From CAZJBS01 sp964544475 (lineage in GTDB: Bacteria > CLD3 > SB21), in NCBI GenBank assembly GCA_964544475.1, contig CAZJBS010000002.1, positions 1 to 64,000 on the forward strand: a DNA stretch of 64,000 nucleotides, given 5' to 3'. Positions 45,938-55,406 of this stretch are shown here, in pieces (the stretch's first letter is position 1; every line of letters starts with the position of its first letter). The notes beneath the pieces are model-generated. The model was not told the DNA's origin. It searched no databases and saw nothing but the letters and a program-made list of their open reading frames with translations. A program made the translations under genes and the position numbers.

Positions 45938-48703
45938 TTATTTTACGTTTTCATCCAGCCTTCCGAGATCCGGCGCCACACTGCCGGCCACCACCGTCTG
46001 GATATGTTCCTTCCGGATATACTTCTTCAACGCGTCATTCACTTCTTGCCGTGTCAACGATTCAATTCTCTTTGGATACGTGTCCAGGTAGTCCAGGCTC
46101 CGATTTTGACGTATGACGGACAGGATGGCGTTGGCCATGCCTGATGTGGTCGAAAGGCCCACTTTAAATTCTCCGGTCATGTTGGTTTTCTTGGCGCGCA
46201 GTTCTTTTTCGGACACGCCTTCTTCAAGCCACAGGTCAACCTGTTTTTTCGTTGATTGGAGCCCCTTTTGCAGAAGATCCGGATTGAAGGACGACCATAT
46301 CTGCCAGTAGCCGTCGGAATACTGCTCACCATCGATCCATGAATATATGCCGTACGTCAGGCCTTCCTGATCACGAACGGTCGACATGAGTCGATCGTAG
46401 AAACCGCCGCCGAGAATTTGAACCGCAACATCCAGCGCGACGAAATCTTTGGCAGTACCCGGAATGCCAATAGGCATTCCCATGACGACGGATACGCTGG
46501 TCTTGTCCTTGATGGTTACAACGGTCGGTTTTCCATCGTTTTTGGCCGGCGTGACTTTGGACGGGCTCTCAAACATGATCCCTCCGGACCAACCGGAGAA
46601 AGCGGCGCCAACAGCCTTTTCAAATGAACCAACCGGCAAATCCCCTACCGCCACCAGGACCATGGAAACCGGACCGTAGTATTTCCGGTGAAACGCCTTC
46701 AGATCGTCCAGAGTTGTCTTCTCAATATCCTTCATCATCTGTTCGGAGCCGGCCTGATAATTGTTGTGACCGGGAGGAAATATCTTTCCACGAAGCGTCT
46801 CAAAAGCAATCAGATTGGTGTTTTCCAGCCTTTCTTTGTACTGGGTTATGAGCCGCTTTTTGACCACCTGAAACGACGCCTCATCAAAGAGCGGGTAGCG
46901 CAACTCTTCCGCCAGAATAGTCATGACGCCCGGCAGGTCATCCCGCAGACAACTTATTGAAATGTTCACGGTTTCGTCGTCGGTGGTGAAATTGATTTTG
47001 GCCCCCATTTTTTCCAAATCCGCCGCAATGGCGAACTTGTCCCTCTTGGTCGTGCCCTGATCCAACATGGCCGTGGTCAGATGGGCAATGGCCCGGTTGT
47101 TCTGCGAGTTGAAATAAGCTCCGGCCATCAAGGCGCCGCGGACAGAAACGATATCCTTCGCACCGGTTTTTAGCGACAAGACGCGAATGCCGGATATTTT
47201 CTTGTCGGATATCTTGCCGGCCATCTGCGTCATTTCGAATGAGCCGGCCGCACCGGCGAAATCAAGGAGATCCGGACTCCGGGACCATTCGCCGGACACA
47301 GGTTTGTAAAGTTCCGTCTTGGATTCATGACCGGAACCACCGGCTCCCAGGCTCTTTGGAATAAACAGGCCGGTGACCATCTGGTCTTGCTGGAGGTACG
47401 CGGTGGCAACACGACGGACATCATCGGGCGTCACTTTCGAGATCTCATCGACATACGTGACAAACCATCGCCAGTCGCCCATTGCGATGGCCGTATTCAA
47501 CTTGTCCGCTATGGAAAAAGATCCATCCCGGGCAAAAGCTTCGGAGGACCGAATTTTGGCTTTGGCGGCATCACATTCGGCCTGCGTCACTCCATCAGTC
47601 TTGATGTTTTCGTATTCCTGCAAAATCAACTTCTCAATGTCGTCAAGCTTGGTTCCGGTCGTCAGGGTGGCATAGGTAATAAAAAGACCCGCGTCCCGGA
47701 AAGGTGTGTTTTGAATGGTCACGCTCGATGTCAACCCTTTTTCAGTCAACTTCTTTTGGAAGCGGCTGTTTTTGCCACCGGTTAGGATTTCAGAAAGCAC
47801 AGCCAGCGCATAATGCTGCTTGTCGAGCCGTCGAGGGGTCTTGTGAGCCACGCCAAGGATCTCATTCTGACCCGCGCGTCGTACCATCACGCGCCGCGGT
47901 CCTTCCTGGGGCGGTTCTTCCGTGTACATGACCGGAATAGGCTTCGGCGATCGTGGTATCGGCCCATAGTGCTTTTCAATCAACGTCAGGGCCTGTGCCG
48001 CATCGAAATCTCCAATGACGCTCACAGTGGCGTTGTTCGGCCAATAGAAGGTCTCATAGAATTCGCGCAATTTTTCAATGGGAACATTTTCAATGTCCGA
48101 TTTCCAACCGATGGTGGAGTGGTGGTAGGGATGCGCCTGAAAGGCCGTCGCCCAGATGCTCTTGTCCAGGGCCTCAACCGGGTTGTTTTCTCCCTGTTCA
48201 AATTCATTTCGAACCACAGTCATTTCCGATTTTCGTTCATGGTCGTCCAGCAAAAGGTTCCTCATCCGGTCGGCTTCGAGTTGAACGACGGTTTCAAGGT
48301 GTTCACTTGGGATCATGTTGTAATAGTTCGTGTAGTCATTCCATGTCGAAGCATTGAATACGGATCCAATGCGTCCGAGCGTCTGGGCGACCGAATTGTC
48401 TTTGCTCTTGTTGAACGACGGCGTGCCCTTGAACATCAAGTGTTCGAGGATATGTGTGGCTCCCGTCGTACCGGTTACCTCATTGCGTGACCCGACGTTG
48501 AACGTGACCAAGAACGTCAGGACTGGGGCGGAATGGTCCTCCATCAGCAAAACCGTCAGATCATTGCTGTTCATGCGGTACTCGCGAATTCCTCCCAACT
48601 CCTTAACAAATGAGAAGTCCTTGTGTTCGACTTGCGCTTCCAGCAAAAAAGGAAAGGCAATTCCCAGGACAATGACCCTAAACAGGATTGATATTCGTGA
48701 CAT
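45938..48703 (-). CDS. M16 family zinc metallopeptidase (two-domain insulinase type)
   Basis: A 921-residue periplasmic protease. The signal peptide (to about residue 24, LLEAQ) is followed by an M16 catalytic half with the inverted zinc motif HILEH (His84, Glu87, His88) and a second, inactive-like half with the typical YGPVSMVLVAVGDLP and GLTYGIYSWIDG segments. Proteins with this layout degrade peptides in the periplasm. The length fits the two-half architecture. Start ATG 48703 has GGAG eight bases upstream. It is monocistronic, convergent with the ABC island, and could share a peptide-processing role with the M49 enzyme. Confidence 0.94.
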   Translation of the reverse strand: MSRISILFRVIVLGIAFPFLLEAQVEHKDFSFVKELGGIREYRMNSNDLTVLLMEDHSAPVLTFLVTFNVGSRNEVTGTTGATHILEHLMFKGTPSFNKSKDNSVAQTLGRIGSVFNASTWNDYTNYYNMIPSEHLETVVQLEADRMRNLLLDDHERKSEMTVVRNEFEQGENNPVEALDKSIWATAFQAHPYHHSTIGWKSDIENVPIEKLREFYETFYWPNNATVSVIGDFDAAQALTLIEKHYGPIPRSPKPIPVMYTEEPPQEGPRRVMVRRAGQNEILGVAHKTPRRLDKQHYALAVLSEILTGGKNSRFQKKLTEKGLTSSVTIQNTPFRDAGLFITYATLTTGTKLDDIEKLILQEYENIKTDGVTQAECDAAKAKIRSSEAFARDGSFSIADKLNTAIAMGDWRWFVTYVDEISKVTPDDVRRVATAYLQQDQMVTGLFIPKSLGAGGSGHESKTELYKPVSGEWSRSPDLLDFAGAAGSFEMTQMAGKISDKKISGIRVLSLKTGAKDIVSVRGALMAGAYFNSQNNRAIAHLTTAMLDQGTTKRDKFAIAADLEKMGAKINFTTDDETVNISISCLRDDLPGVMTILAEELRYPLFDEASFQVVKKRLITQYKERLENTNLIAFETLRGKIFPPGHNNYQAGSEQMMKDIEKTTLDDLKAFHRKYYGPVSMVLVAVGDLPVGSFEKAVGAAFSGWSGGIMFESPSKVTPAKNDGKPTVVTIKDKTSVSVVMGMPIGIPGTAKDFVALDVAVQILGGGFYDRLMSTVRDQEGLTYGIYSWIDGEQYSDGYWQIWSSFNPDLLQKGLQSTKKQVDLWLEEGVSEKELRAKKTNMTGEFKVGLSTTSGMANAILSVIRQNRSLDYLDTYPKRIESLTRQEVNDALKKYIRKEHIQTVVAGSVAPDLGRLDENVK

Positions 48704-48880
48704 TGACGTGGCTCCTTAATAGTGAACGGATCAATTGGATAGGGCAAAAAATGTTATACGTCTGTGGCGCAAAAAGTTACCCCAACAAAAGCCTTTCAGA
48801 AAAACCGTGCATCTTGTCCCTCGGCATGTAAATTAGACGTATTCGGGCTGAGAAATCTTCAGACATGGACCGGAGGAAAC

Positions 48881-49540
48881 ATGTTCATTGGACATTTTGG
48901 AGTAGCCATGGCCGCAAAAAGAGCGGCTCCGAACGCTTCACTGGGGCTGCTTTTCCTGGCGGCTCAATGGGTGGATCTGTTGTGGCCTCTTTTTCTGTTG
49001 CTGGGTCTTGAACACGTCAGGATCGAACCGGGTAATACGCTTGTTACTCCTCTGGATTTCCACGATTATCCCCTCACCCACAGCCTGATTGGATTCGTGT
49101 TCTGGTCTCTGATGCTGGCGGGCGTGACATTTTGGTTTACCAAACAAATGCGCATGGCCGTCGTGGGAGCGCTTCTTGTGATGTCACACTGGCTGCTGGA
49201 TTTTGTCACTCATCGGCCGGATTTGCCTTTGGCGCCGGGTCTGGACATCAAAATCGGCCTGGGACTCTGGAATTCCATGTGGGGAACCATGTTGGTTGAG
49301 GGACTCATTTTCGGAATGGGCGTTTTCATGTATGCCGGAGCAACCAGGCCGGTCAGGAAAACCGGATCGCTTTCGTATTGGCTGCTGATGCTGTTTCTGG
49401 TTGCGGTTTGGCTGGCTAACCTGTTCGGGCCTCCGCCACCGGACGAAAGGACCATAGCGATTGCCGGCAACGCCACGTGGTTGATTGTGCTGTGGGGCTT
49501 CTGGGCCGACAGGAACCGCGTCGTTCGGTCAGAGGCGTAA
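48881..49540 (+). CDS. YdjM-like (DUF457-type) membrane protein
   Basis: A 219-residue protein with about five or six hydrophobic helices. Histidine motifs facing the membrane interface, GHFGVAMAAK near the start, DYPLTHSLIG around residue 65-75 and SHWLLDFVTHRPDLP around 107-121, resemble the inner-membrane metal-dependent hydrolase family to which YdjM belongs. The biochemical role is not settled. ATG 48881 is used because CGGAGG lies just before it; an upstream frame opening at 48764 has no homology. It is divergent from the M16 gene and convergent with recX. Confidence 0.65.
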   Translation: MFIGHFGVAMAAKRAAPNASLGLLFLAAQWVDLLWPLFLLLGLEHVRIEPGNTLVTPLDFHDYPLTHSLIGFVFWSLMLAGVTFWFTKQMRMAVVGALLVMSHWLLDFVTHRPDLPLAPGLDIKIGLGLWNSMWGTMLVEGLIFGMGVFMYAGATRPVRKTGSLSYWLLMLFLVAVWLANLFGPPPPDERTIAIAGNATWLIVLWGFWADRNRVVRSEA

Positions 49541-49551
49541 TACCAGAAGCT

Positions 49552-50226
49552 TCAGTCTTCGATCTCCTTCCGATCGTCGCCGGCAAGCTGTTTGACCACT
49601 TTCCGTGTGATGTCGCTTGAAAACCCTCTTTGAATGAGATACGCGGTTATTTTGCGGCGCATTTCTTTTTCGTCGGCCGTTCGATAAGCCCGCTTTTTCT
49701 TTCGAGCCAGCTCCAGCGCGGATTTCAATTGGGCCTCTTCGGGATAGAGTTCCCTCACAATGGCGTCAATTTGGTCGGTCGTGATGCCTTTGAGGGCGAG
49801 GCGTTGACGCAATTGTCTTTCGCCGATACGTTTCCTCTTAAGAATGGCGCGGGCATATCGCCAGGCAAAATCCTCATCATTGAGCAAACCTGAAGCGGTT
49901 AGTTTTTCAAGCACGTCCGCGGCGATGGCGGCGGGTATTTGGCTCTTCACAAGTTTTGCGGACAACTCAGCCTTACTATGCGGGCGAAGGCCGATCAACC
50001 GCATCGCCTTTTCCAGAGCGCCCATCCGTTGTTCGAGAAATGTAATCCGATCGGAAACCTCATCGTCCACTTCCATTCCGATCCTCAGATGACACGTGAC
50101 GAGGGTTTCCTCATGTACGACCAACTCACGGCCGTCATCCAACTTCACCCCAAAAAAAAGGTTCTTTTGAAACCGGCGTCGAAAGGGATGAATATGCATG
50201 ATTGTGCAGGCCATGGCGTCAACCAT
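49552..50226 (-). CDS. recX: RecX regulatory protein
   Basis: A 224-residue cytoplasmic protein that in this family binds RecA filaments and limits recombination. The RecX pattern is clear in the central and C-terminal helices: LRPHSKAELSAKLV, SGLLNDEDFAWRYARAILKRKRIGERQLRQRLALKGI and the C-terminal three-helix unit. The first 50 residues are an extra segment seen in many longer RecX proteins; several in-frame ATGs (50226, 50214, 50199) make the exact start uncertain. Its ATG at 50226 overlaps the stop of thpR. It ends the overlapping minus-strand operon. Confidence 0.9.
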   Translation of the reverse strand: MVDAMACTIMHIHPFRRRFQKNLFFGVKLDDGRELVVHEETLVTCHLRIGMEVDDEVSDRITFLEQRMGALEKAMRLIGLRPHSKAELSAKLVKSQIPAAIAADVLEKLTASGLLNDEDFAWRYARAILKRKRIGERQLRQRLALKGITTDQIDAIVRELYPEEAQLKSALELARKKKRAYRTADEKEMRRKITAYLIQRGFSSDITRKVVKQLAGDDRKEIED

Positions 50227-50812
50227 CCAGATGATACGATTCGATCACCGAGTATTCGGCGCCCTGCGGGCGGAGGACCGATTGATAAAGCACAACGTCC
50301 TTAACCGGATGGACGATGCACAATTTCTCGGCGTGAGCGATTTCGTGAAGAGCCGCGGCGGCACCCCACGGTACGACTTTGAAACGCGCCAGTGTGATAT
50401 GCGGCATGAACGATTTCTCATCTCTTGCGTATCCACCGGCCGCCAGAACATCTTCGATTTCAGCCTGCAGTGAATTCAGTGGCTGCGACTTTCGATACCC
50501 GCACCAGAGGATTCGCGCTTTGGACGGATCCGGAAAAAAACCAATCTGCTCCAATGAAATCTCAAACGGAGCGCGCGATTTCAGAAAAACAAGGCTCTGC
50601 CGGAGAATCGGCATTTGATCGGGAATGACCGAACCGAGAAATTTGAGCGTCAGATGAATGTTGGACAAACGCACCCAGGACGCCGGAACCCTCGCGAATC
50701 GCCTTCGAAAAGCCTGCTGAATGGATGCAAGCGCGGGCATCGCGTGACCGGGAATGTCGACGGCAATGAATGCCCGGATGCCCTTTCCGTGAGCTGTGGA
50801 ACTACTTTTCAA
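50219..50812 (-). CDS. thpR: RNA 2',3'-cyclic phosphodiesterase
   Basis: A 197-residue enzyme of the LigT/2H phosphoesterase family that opens 2',3'-cyclic phosphates in RNA. Both signature motifs are intact: HLTL (His53) and HITL (His138). The opening IRAFIAVDIPGH is typical. The start is TTG 50812, which overlaps the end of the SPOR gene by 11 bases; no better start is available before the conserved N-terminus. Its end overlaps recX by 8 bases, so the products are probably made in step. Confidence 0.92.
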   Translation of the reverse strand: MKSSSTAHGKGIRAFIAVDIPGHAMPALASIQQAFRRRFARVPASWVRLSNIHLTLKFLGSVIPDQMPILRQSLVFLKSRAPFEISLEQIGFFPDPSKARILWCGYRKSQPLNSLQAEIEDVLAAGGYARDEKSFMPHITLARFKVVPWGAAAALHEIAHAEKLCIVHPVKDVVLYQSVLRPQGAEYSVIESYHLDG

Positions 50813-51491
50813 TAATCGTGTAAGTCAGATTCAATTTCGCCTTGATTCGATCACCCTCTTGTCGTGCCCGTTCCCGATCGCTGAAAGCTCCACAGGTGAC
50901 CGTATGAAGGAGTTTTCCGTTGACCGTCTTTTCGCCTGTCTTCACCTGAGTGAATCCGGCCGAAACAAGTTTGGCGTACAGGTCCGACGCGTTTTTGGCC
51001 AAAGAAAAGGCGCCTAACTGGAGTGTGAACCTGCCGTCGCTTTCAGCGCTATCGGCCATGGGATTGCCGTTCGTGACGGCGGTCTTTTTCATTCCAAAGA
51101 CCTGCGCGTTTGACAGGAAAGACGATTGGGGATACTTCTGCTCAAACAGTTTGACACGTTCATCGGCGTTCTTGTATTGGCCCAACGCGTAATCGTACTG
51201 GATCAATCGCAGAAGCGATTGATCGGCATAGTAGCTGTTTGGAAATGTTGTCACCATGTTCAGAAAACCGGCGGCCGCCTTTTCGCCATCGGTCTCAAAC
51301 ACGGCCGTAAAAAACAGCGTCTCCGGTTTGCCGGGAAATTTCTGGATAAGCTGGGGTAAAACGGCTCTAAGGGAGTCGGTCTGTTCGTTCTGCCAGAGAG
51401 TCATGTAGGGGCGCAGACCTTCATGGCTGGGCGCCTGGGGTGACGCGCTGCCGGCCGGCCACAATAGAATAATCCACCATACATGACGCAT
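50802..51491 (-). CDS. SPOR and TPR-like domain protein
   Basis: A 229-residue exported protein. The signal peptide ends near GSASPQ; the middle contains tetratricopeptide-like helices (PETLFFTAVFETDGEKAAAGFLNMVTTFPNS, QSLLRLIQYDYALGQY), and the last 75 residues are a SPOR domain (RFTLQLGAFSLAKNASDLYAKLVSAGF ... HTVTCGAFSDRERARQ), which binds denuded peptidoglycan at division sites. It overlaps thpR by 11 bases and lies 4 bases after the FakA-DegV gene, so it belongs to the same operon. A role in envelope or division is likely. Confidence 0.88.
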   Translation of the reverse strand: MRHVWWIILLWPAGSASPQAPSHEGLRPYMTLWQNEQTDSLRAVLPQLIQKFPGKPETLFFTAVFETDGEKAAAGFLNMVTTFPNSYYADQSLLRLIQYDYALGQYKNADERVKLFEQKYPQSSFLSNAQVFGMKKTAVTNGNPMADSAESDGRFTLQLGAFSLAKNASDLYAKLVSAGFTQVKTGEKTVNGKLLHTVTCGAFSDRERARQEGDRIKAKLNLTYTIIEK

Positions 51492-51495
51492 GAAA

Positions 51496-53301
51496 TCAAT
51501 CCGTCAGTACGGCCACGGCGGCCGCTCCGGGGCCGGCATGCGTGGCGATCACTGTCGACACATCCGTAATGAGAATTTGCTCTCGTTCGATCTCAAAATA
51601 TCTGGACAACTGCTCGGCGTACCAATCCGCCACTCCAACGGCGTTAGCATGGGCGATACCCAACCGGATGTTGCGTTTTCCTCGCGTGGCTTCCTTGACG
51701 TGGTCCATCAGTTTCTTGAGCGCGTTCATGTGTCCAAACGCTTTGTCCAATGGATGCACTTCCCCGTCAAATACGTGCAGGATCGGTTTGATGTTCAACG
51801 ATTTGGCGACGGCGCCTCTCGCCTTACCGATGCGTCCCCCGCGTACAAGAAAATCGGTCGTGCGAAGGCTGATAAAAATCCGCATGTTCGCGATGCAATG
51901 ATCAAGGTGCGACAATATGCTTTTGATCGGTTCATTCGCCACAATCATGGGTTCGATTTCCCGTATCATCAAGCCGATACCGACCGATGCGGAACGGGTG
52001 TCAACAACATGGATTTTGTCCGGAGCGACCATTTTGGCGACAGCGAGAGCCCCTTGGTACGTGCCGCTCAATTTGGACGACAGGTGGAGAGATAGGACTT
52101 CCGGATAGATTTGCAGCAAACGCTCGAACGTTTCTTTGAATTTTTGAGGTGTCGGCTGGGAGGACTTCGGATGATCGGGGCAGACATCCAGCTTTTCATA
52201 AAACCGGCGCGGCGTCAATGTGAGGCGGTCGATATACACCTGTTCGCCGAAATGAACGTTGAGCGGAATGACACTCAAGTGATGATGGCGGATATATTCG
52301 AGCGGCAGATCGCAACACGAGTCAATGGCGACCGCCGTACGCTGGATCATGTCGGTGTGCGCATGGCGGAATTGCTGCCGCATGTCGTCGATTTTTGTCG
52401 AAATAATGTGGCCGTAATCCGCCAGCGCTTCAAAAATGTCCTCCGGCGTATTGGAATGGACATGAATTTTGACTTTCTTGTCGGAGCCCGCCACAATCAG
52501 TGAGTCACCAAAGGACGACAAGCGTTCACGAATGGCGTCGCGATTTATGCGATCGCCGACCAGAAGACACTCGGTGCAGAATTGGAAAGTGATATCCTCC
52601 GGATGCTGCTCAATGTGGGGTTCGTGCGCTTCTTCCTCGTTTTCCGAGAGTCCGGCCCGTTTGGAATCCGTGATTTTTCCGGATTCCATGAAGTTGTAAA
52701 TACCCTCGAGCATGGTGACAAATCCCTCGGCGCCGGCATCGACGACACCCGCCTTGGCGAGGGCAGCCATCTGTTTCGGTGTATTGGCCAATGACCGTCG
52801 CGCATCTTCAAGAGACTCATGAAAGAGCTGCGAAAAATCTTCCGTTTTCTGCGAAAGGGCGTCCACCGCTTTTGACCAATCACGGATAACGCTGAGGATG
52901 GTTCCTTCCACGGGCTTGGCCATGGCGCTCCAGGCCCCGGTCGTCGCGCTGGCTACGGCAAAAGAAAAATTTCGGGTGGAAGCGCGTTGTACGCCACGCA
53001 GTCCTTCCATCATGCCCTGAAAAAACTGGGCGAGAATGACGCCCGAATTTCCACGCGCTCCCATGAGAGCGGAATCTGCCAGGACAACGGCCATGGAATC
53101 CACGGAACGGATTTCTTCCGATTCAATGGTGTCTGCAATGCTTTTCAATGTCGAAGCCATGTTGGTTCCCGTATCTCCATCCGGTACCGGGAACACATTG
53201 ATGTTGTTGAGATGTTCCCGCTTGTTGATCACGAAGTTACACCCGGCAATTACGGATCGCTTCAGGCGTAACCCGTCAAGGTACCTGATTTTTAGTTTCA
53301 C
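51496..53301 (-). CDS. Fused FakA-like (DAK2) and DegV fatty acid kinase
   Basis: A 601-residue cytoplasmic fusion. Residues 1-200 form the DhaL/DAK2 ATP-binding domain with the Mg-binding VPDGDTGTNM (39-48) and ARGNSGVILAQF; residues about 200-300 form the FakA-like middle domain; residues about 310-601 form a DegV fold (VAIDSCCDLP, SSKLSGTYQGA, GRIGKARG), which binds fatty acids. FakA phosphorylates fatty acids held by FakB, a DegV protein, so the fusion provides the kinase and its carrier in one chain and should make acyl phosphate for phospholipids. Start GTG 53301 has AGGAGG six bases upstream. It is the first gene of the recX operon. Confidence 0.92.
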   Translation of the reverse strand: MKLKIRYLDGLRLKRSVIAGCNFVINKREHLNNINVFPVPDGDTGTNMASTLKSIADTIESEEIRSVDSMAVVLADSALMGARGNSGVILAQFFQGMMEGLRGVQRASTRNFSFAVASATTGAWSAMAKPVEGTILSVIRDWSKAVDALSQKTEDFSQLFHESLEDARRSLANTPKQMAALAKAGVVDAGAEGFVTMLEGIYNFMESGKITDSKRAGLSENEEEAHEPHIEQHPEDITFQFCTECLLVGDRINRDAIRERLSSFGDSLIVAGSDKKVKIHVHSNTPEDIFEALADYGHIISTKIDDMRQQFRHAHTDMIQRTAVAIDSCCDLPLEYIRHHHLSVIPLNVHFGEQVYIDRLTLTPRRFYEKLDVCPDHPKSSQPTPQKFKETFERLLQIYPEVLSLHLSSKLSGTYQGALAVAKMVAPDKIHVVDTRSASVGIGLMIREIEPMIVANEPIKSILSHLDHCIANMRIFISLRTTDFLVRGGRIGKARGAVAKSLNIKPILHVFDGEVHPLDKAFGHMNALKKLMDHVKEATRGKRNIRLGIAHANAVGVADWYAEQLSRYFEIEREQILITDVSTVIATHAGPGAAAVAVLTD

Positions 53302-53652
53302 GAAAAACCTCCTGGGGTTTTTAAAAAAAATTGCTTCGCGGCGCTTTGATGAGACGAGATCGTGACAGGCGGAAAAAACTTAGAGGAAAAGACCGAAAAA
53401 GTCAAGAAAACGGGCGGCTTGGGTCTGTTAATAGTTTGTGTAAGAATTGGTTGAATAGGATAGCCCAGGCATCGGGAAAGAAGTTGTGTTTCCGTAAAGG
53501 TGCTGAGCGACTATGGTCGTTCGATGTGTTTGGTTTCCGTCCTGGCACGGTTGAGGAGGCGTCGTAGGAGTTGGCCAAACACCTGGTCACACACGCCGGA
53601 CGGGTCTCTTGCCTATGCACGCGCTACCGACATGTTGGCTCCGCGGTTTTCC
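53302..53652. other. Gene-free region with an IS-end-like sequence
   Basis: About 350 bases between two minus-strand genes. At 53421-53444 the sequence GGGTCTGTTAATAGTTTGTG followed by TAAG resembles terminal inverted repeats of IS256/mutator-type elements. No partner repeat and no transposase remnant were found, so at most it is a solo end. The adjacent open frames are arginine-rich and not convincing. The promoter of the FakA-DegV gene must lie in the part next to 53302. Confidence 0.35.
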
Positions 53653-55137
53653 TCACTTGGGCCAAAGGTCGATTGTGTACGCATCCGGCGGCAGTTCAAT
53701 GGTCCGGACAATTTGATGCGTATGCGTATCAATCACGCTCAGGAAACCCGGTCCACCACCGCCGCCGTGATGGGGTGGAACGGATCCATTCTTGTTACGG
53801 TTAGTCACATACGCAAAACTGCCATCAGCACTGATTCGGACGGCGAGGGGGCCTGAGAATCGATGGACCTCATCCTTACTGATTTGACTTTCTCGCAGGA
53901 TCCGATCAACAACATACCGGTTTCCGTCCTTGCGGAGAATGGACACGCTGGAGTCACCGTAATTGGCCACATAAATCCACTGTCCGTCCGGTGTCACGTC
54001 TGCGCCGATCGGCGTGTAACCGACGGCTACGCTGTCCACTAAAAAGAACCGATCGTCTTCTGTGCGTTCAAAGAATCGGATTTCATTCGTGCCCGAACAC
54101 GAAACGAAAACGACGGTTTCTTTGCCCGACAGCTCTGCCGGCCCCAAGGCGATGTGGTAAGGGGCATACCAGCCCAGCCCGGCATCGTCGGCCATGTCGA
54201 AGGTTTGAAGCACCGAGTCTGTCATTGAATCGATGACATATATTCGGTCACTCATTACCGACATGGCGTACACGAACTTCCCGTCGCGGGAGACGGTAAC
54301 GCCGTGTGGGTTTGGACCAACCGGAATGCTTTTTCGTATGGACATGTCGGACGTTCGGAGTACTGTAATGGATCCTTCGTCCCGATTGGGATTATTCACG
54401 AGAAAATTCGATGCGATGTAAAGTTTTTCGCCATCTTTCGATAGCCCAGCAAGAGCAAGCGGTTTGCTAAGAGTGGCTTTGCCGATATATTCGCCGGAAA
54501 AGGCGTCATATTTGAATACTTCACCGACACCGGCCAGCATGGTAATGTAGAAATACCGACCTCCGTTGCCAACAGTCACCCCGTGAGGAATTTCCGCGTA
54601 GGCCGGAAGGTCGCCGATGTCGAATATTCTGATCACCAGGTGACTGACCGCATCGATGACGGAGATTACATCGTCCACCTGATTTGTCACGTAGATCCTC
54701 TGCGTTGCGTCTTCGTACGGAATGTTTCCGTTCTTGGACGGCGCCCCCTCGTCGATCCAATCAATGATCCGCTGGACGTCGAACGGGCTAAGGGTATCAT
54801 ATCCGGCCGGGGGCATTCGGCTGGATGATTCGCCGGAGATGTGCTTCACCAGGTCGCTGAATCTCGACTGATACGGCACTATGACCGCTCCATGAGCTCC
54901 CCCACGAAAAAGTCCGCTCCACGATGTCAGATCCAGACCGCCGTCATTGTGAATCAGCCGCAGATGCTCGTCCTCATCGGGTACATGACAGCCCGGAATG
55001 GCGCAATGCTTATGGAGGATGGAATCAATGGCCGGAGGAAAAGAACCTGGGTCGTTCCTGCTGGATGTTCCCGAGTCGCAGGCCGCGGCCAATAAGGCGA
55101 TCAGGAAGATGCTACAGGCAATGACGGGGATTCTCAT
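53653..55137 (-). CDS. Cytochrome c-like and beta-propeller lipoprotein
   Basis: A 494-residue lipoprotein (LLAAAC with Cys20). The N-terminal part has a heme-type motif CAIPGCH (Cys45, Cys50, His51), which is C-x4-CH and not the usual C-x2-CH, and the SSRMPPAG segment with the candidate distal methionine followed by the helix QRIIDWIDEGAP, as in planctomycete-type cytochromes. The rest is a YVTN/YncE-like propeller (RIYVTNQVDDVISVID, PHGVTVSRDGKFVYAMSV, WIYVANYGDSSVSIL). A periplasmic electron-transfer or redox-sensing role is possible. The substrate is unknown. ATG 55137 begins the signal. Confidence 0.82.
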   Translation of the reverse strand: MRIPVIACSIFLIALLAAACDSGTSSRNDPGSFPPAIDSILHKHCAIPGCHVPDEDEHLRLIHNDGGLDLTSWSGLFRGGAHGAVIVPYQSRFSDLVKHISGESSSRMPPAGYDTLSPFDVQRIIDWIDEGAPSKNGNIPYEDATQRIYVTNQVDDVISVIDAVSHLVIRIFDIGDLPAYAEIPHGVTVGNGGRYFYITMLAGVGEVFKYDAFSGEYIGKATLSKPLALAGLSKDGEKLYIASNFLVNNPNRDEGSITVLRTSDMSIRKSIPVGPNPHGVTVSRDGKFVYAMSVMSDRIYVIDSMTDSVLQTFDMADDAGLGWYAPYHIALGPAELSGKETVVFVSCSGTNEIRFFERTEDDRFFLVDSVAVGYTPIGADVTPDGQWIYVANYGDSSVSILRKDGNRYVVDRILRESQISKDEVHRFSGPLAVRISADGSFAYVTNRNKNGSVPPHHGGGGGPGFLSVIDTHTHQIVRTIELPPDAYTIDLWPK

Positions 55138-55330
55138 GGCGACAGGTTATTAAGATTTAAGACTCTGTCATCTGAAACTACACATTTCAATTCCAAAAAC
55201 AAGGCGATTCTGTACGAGGTGCTGTCAATAGGTTGGATTGGCAAGGAGCGCTCAACGAGGGGTCTCCCTGTCCTATTTCAACACCCGAGTGTGCAGTTTC
55301 GGGCGATTCGGAGGATTAGGAATGGAAGTC

Positions 55331-55358
55331 TTGACAAATTGAATATCAACGCTACATT
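55331..55358 (+). promoter_or_regulatory. Candidate sigma-70-like promoter for tag-truA
   Basis: TTGACA at 55331-55336 and TACATT at 55353-55358, with a 16-base spacer, stand 48 bases before the tag start. The -35 box is perfect and the -10 box matches four of six consensus bases. The rest of 55138-55406 contains no gene that I can support. Confidence 0.35.
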
Positions 55359-55406
55359 GCATTTACTGAAGTGTTTCCACTAATTCATGGTATTAACGGT
55401 TATCCG

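Noticed and set aside
53500..53856. Plus-strand open frames between the FakA-DegV and cytochrome genes
   Set aside because: Low-complexity arginine-rich sequence, overlap with the real propeller gene and no ribosome site.
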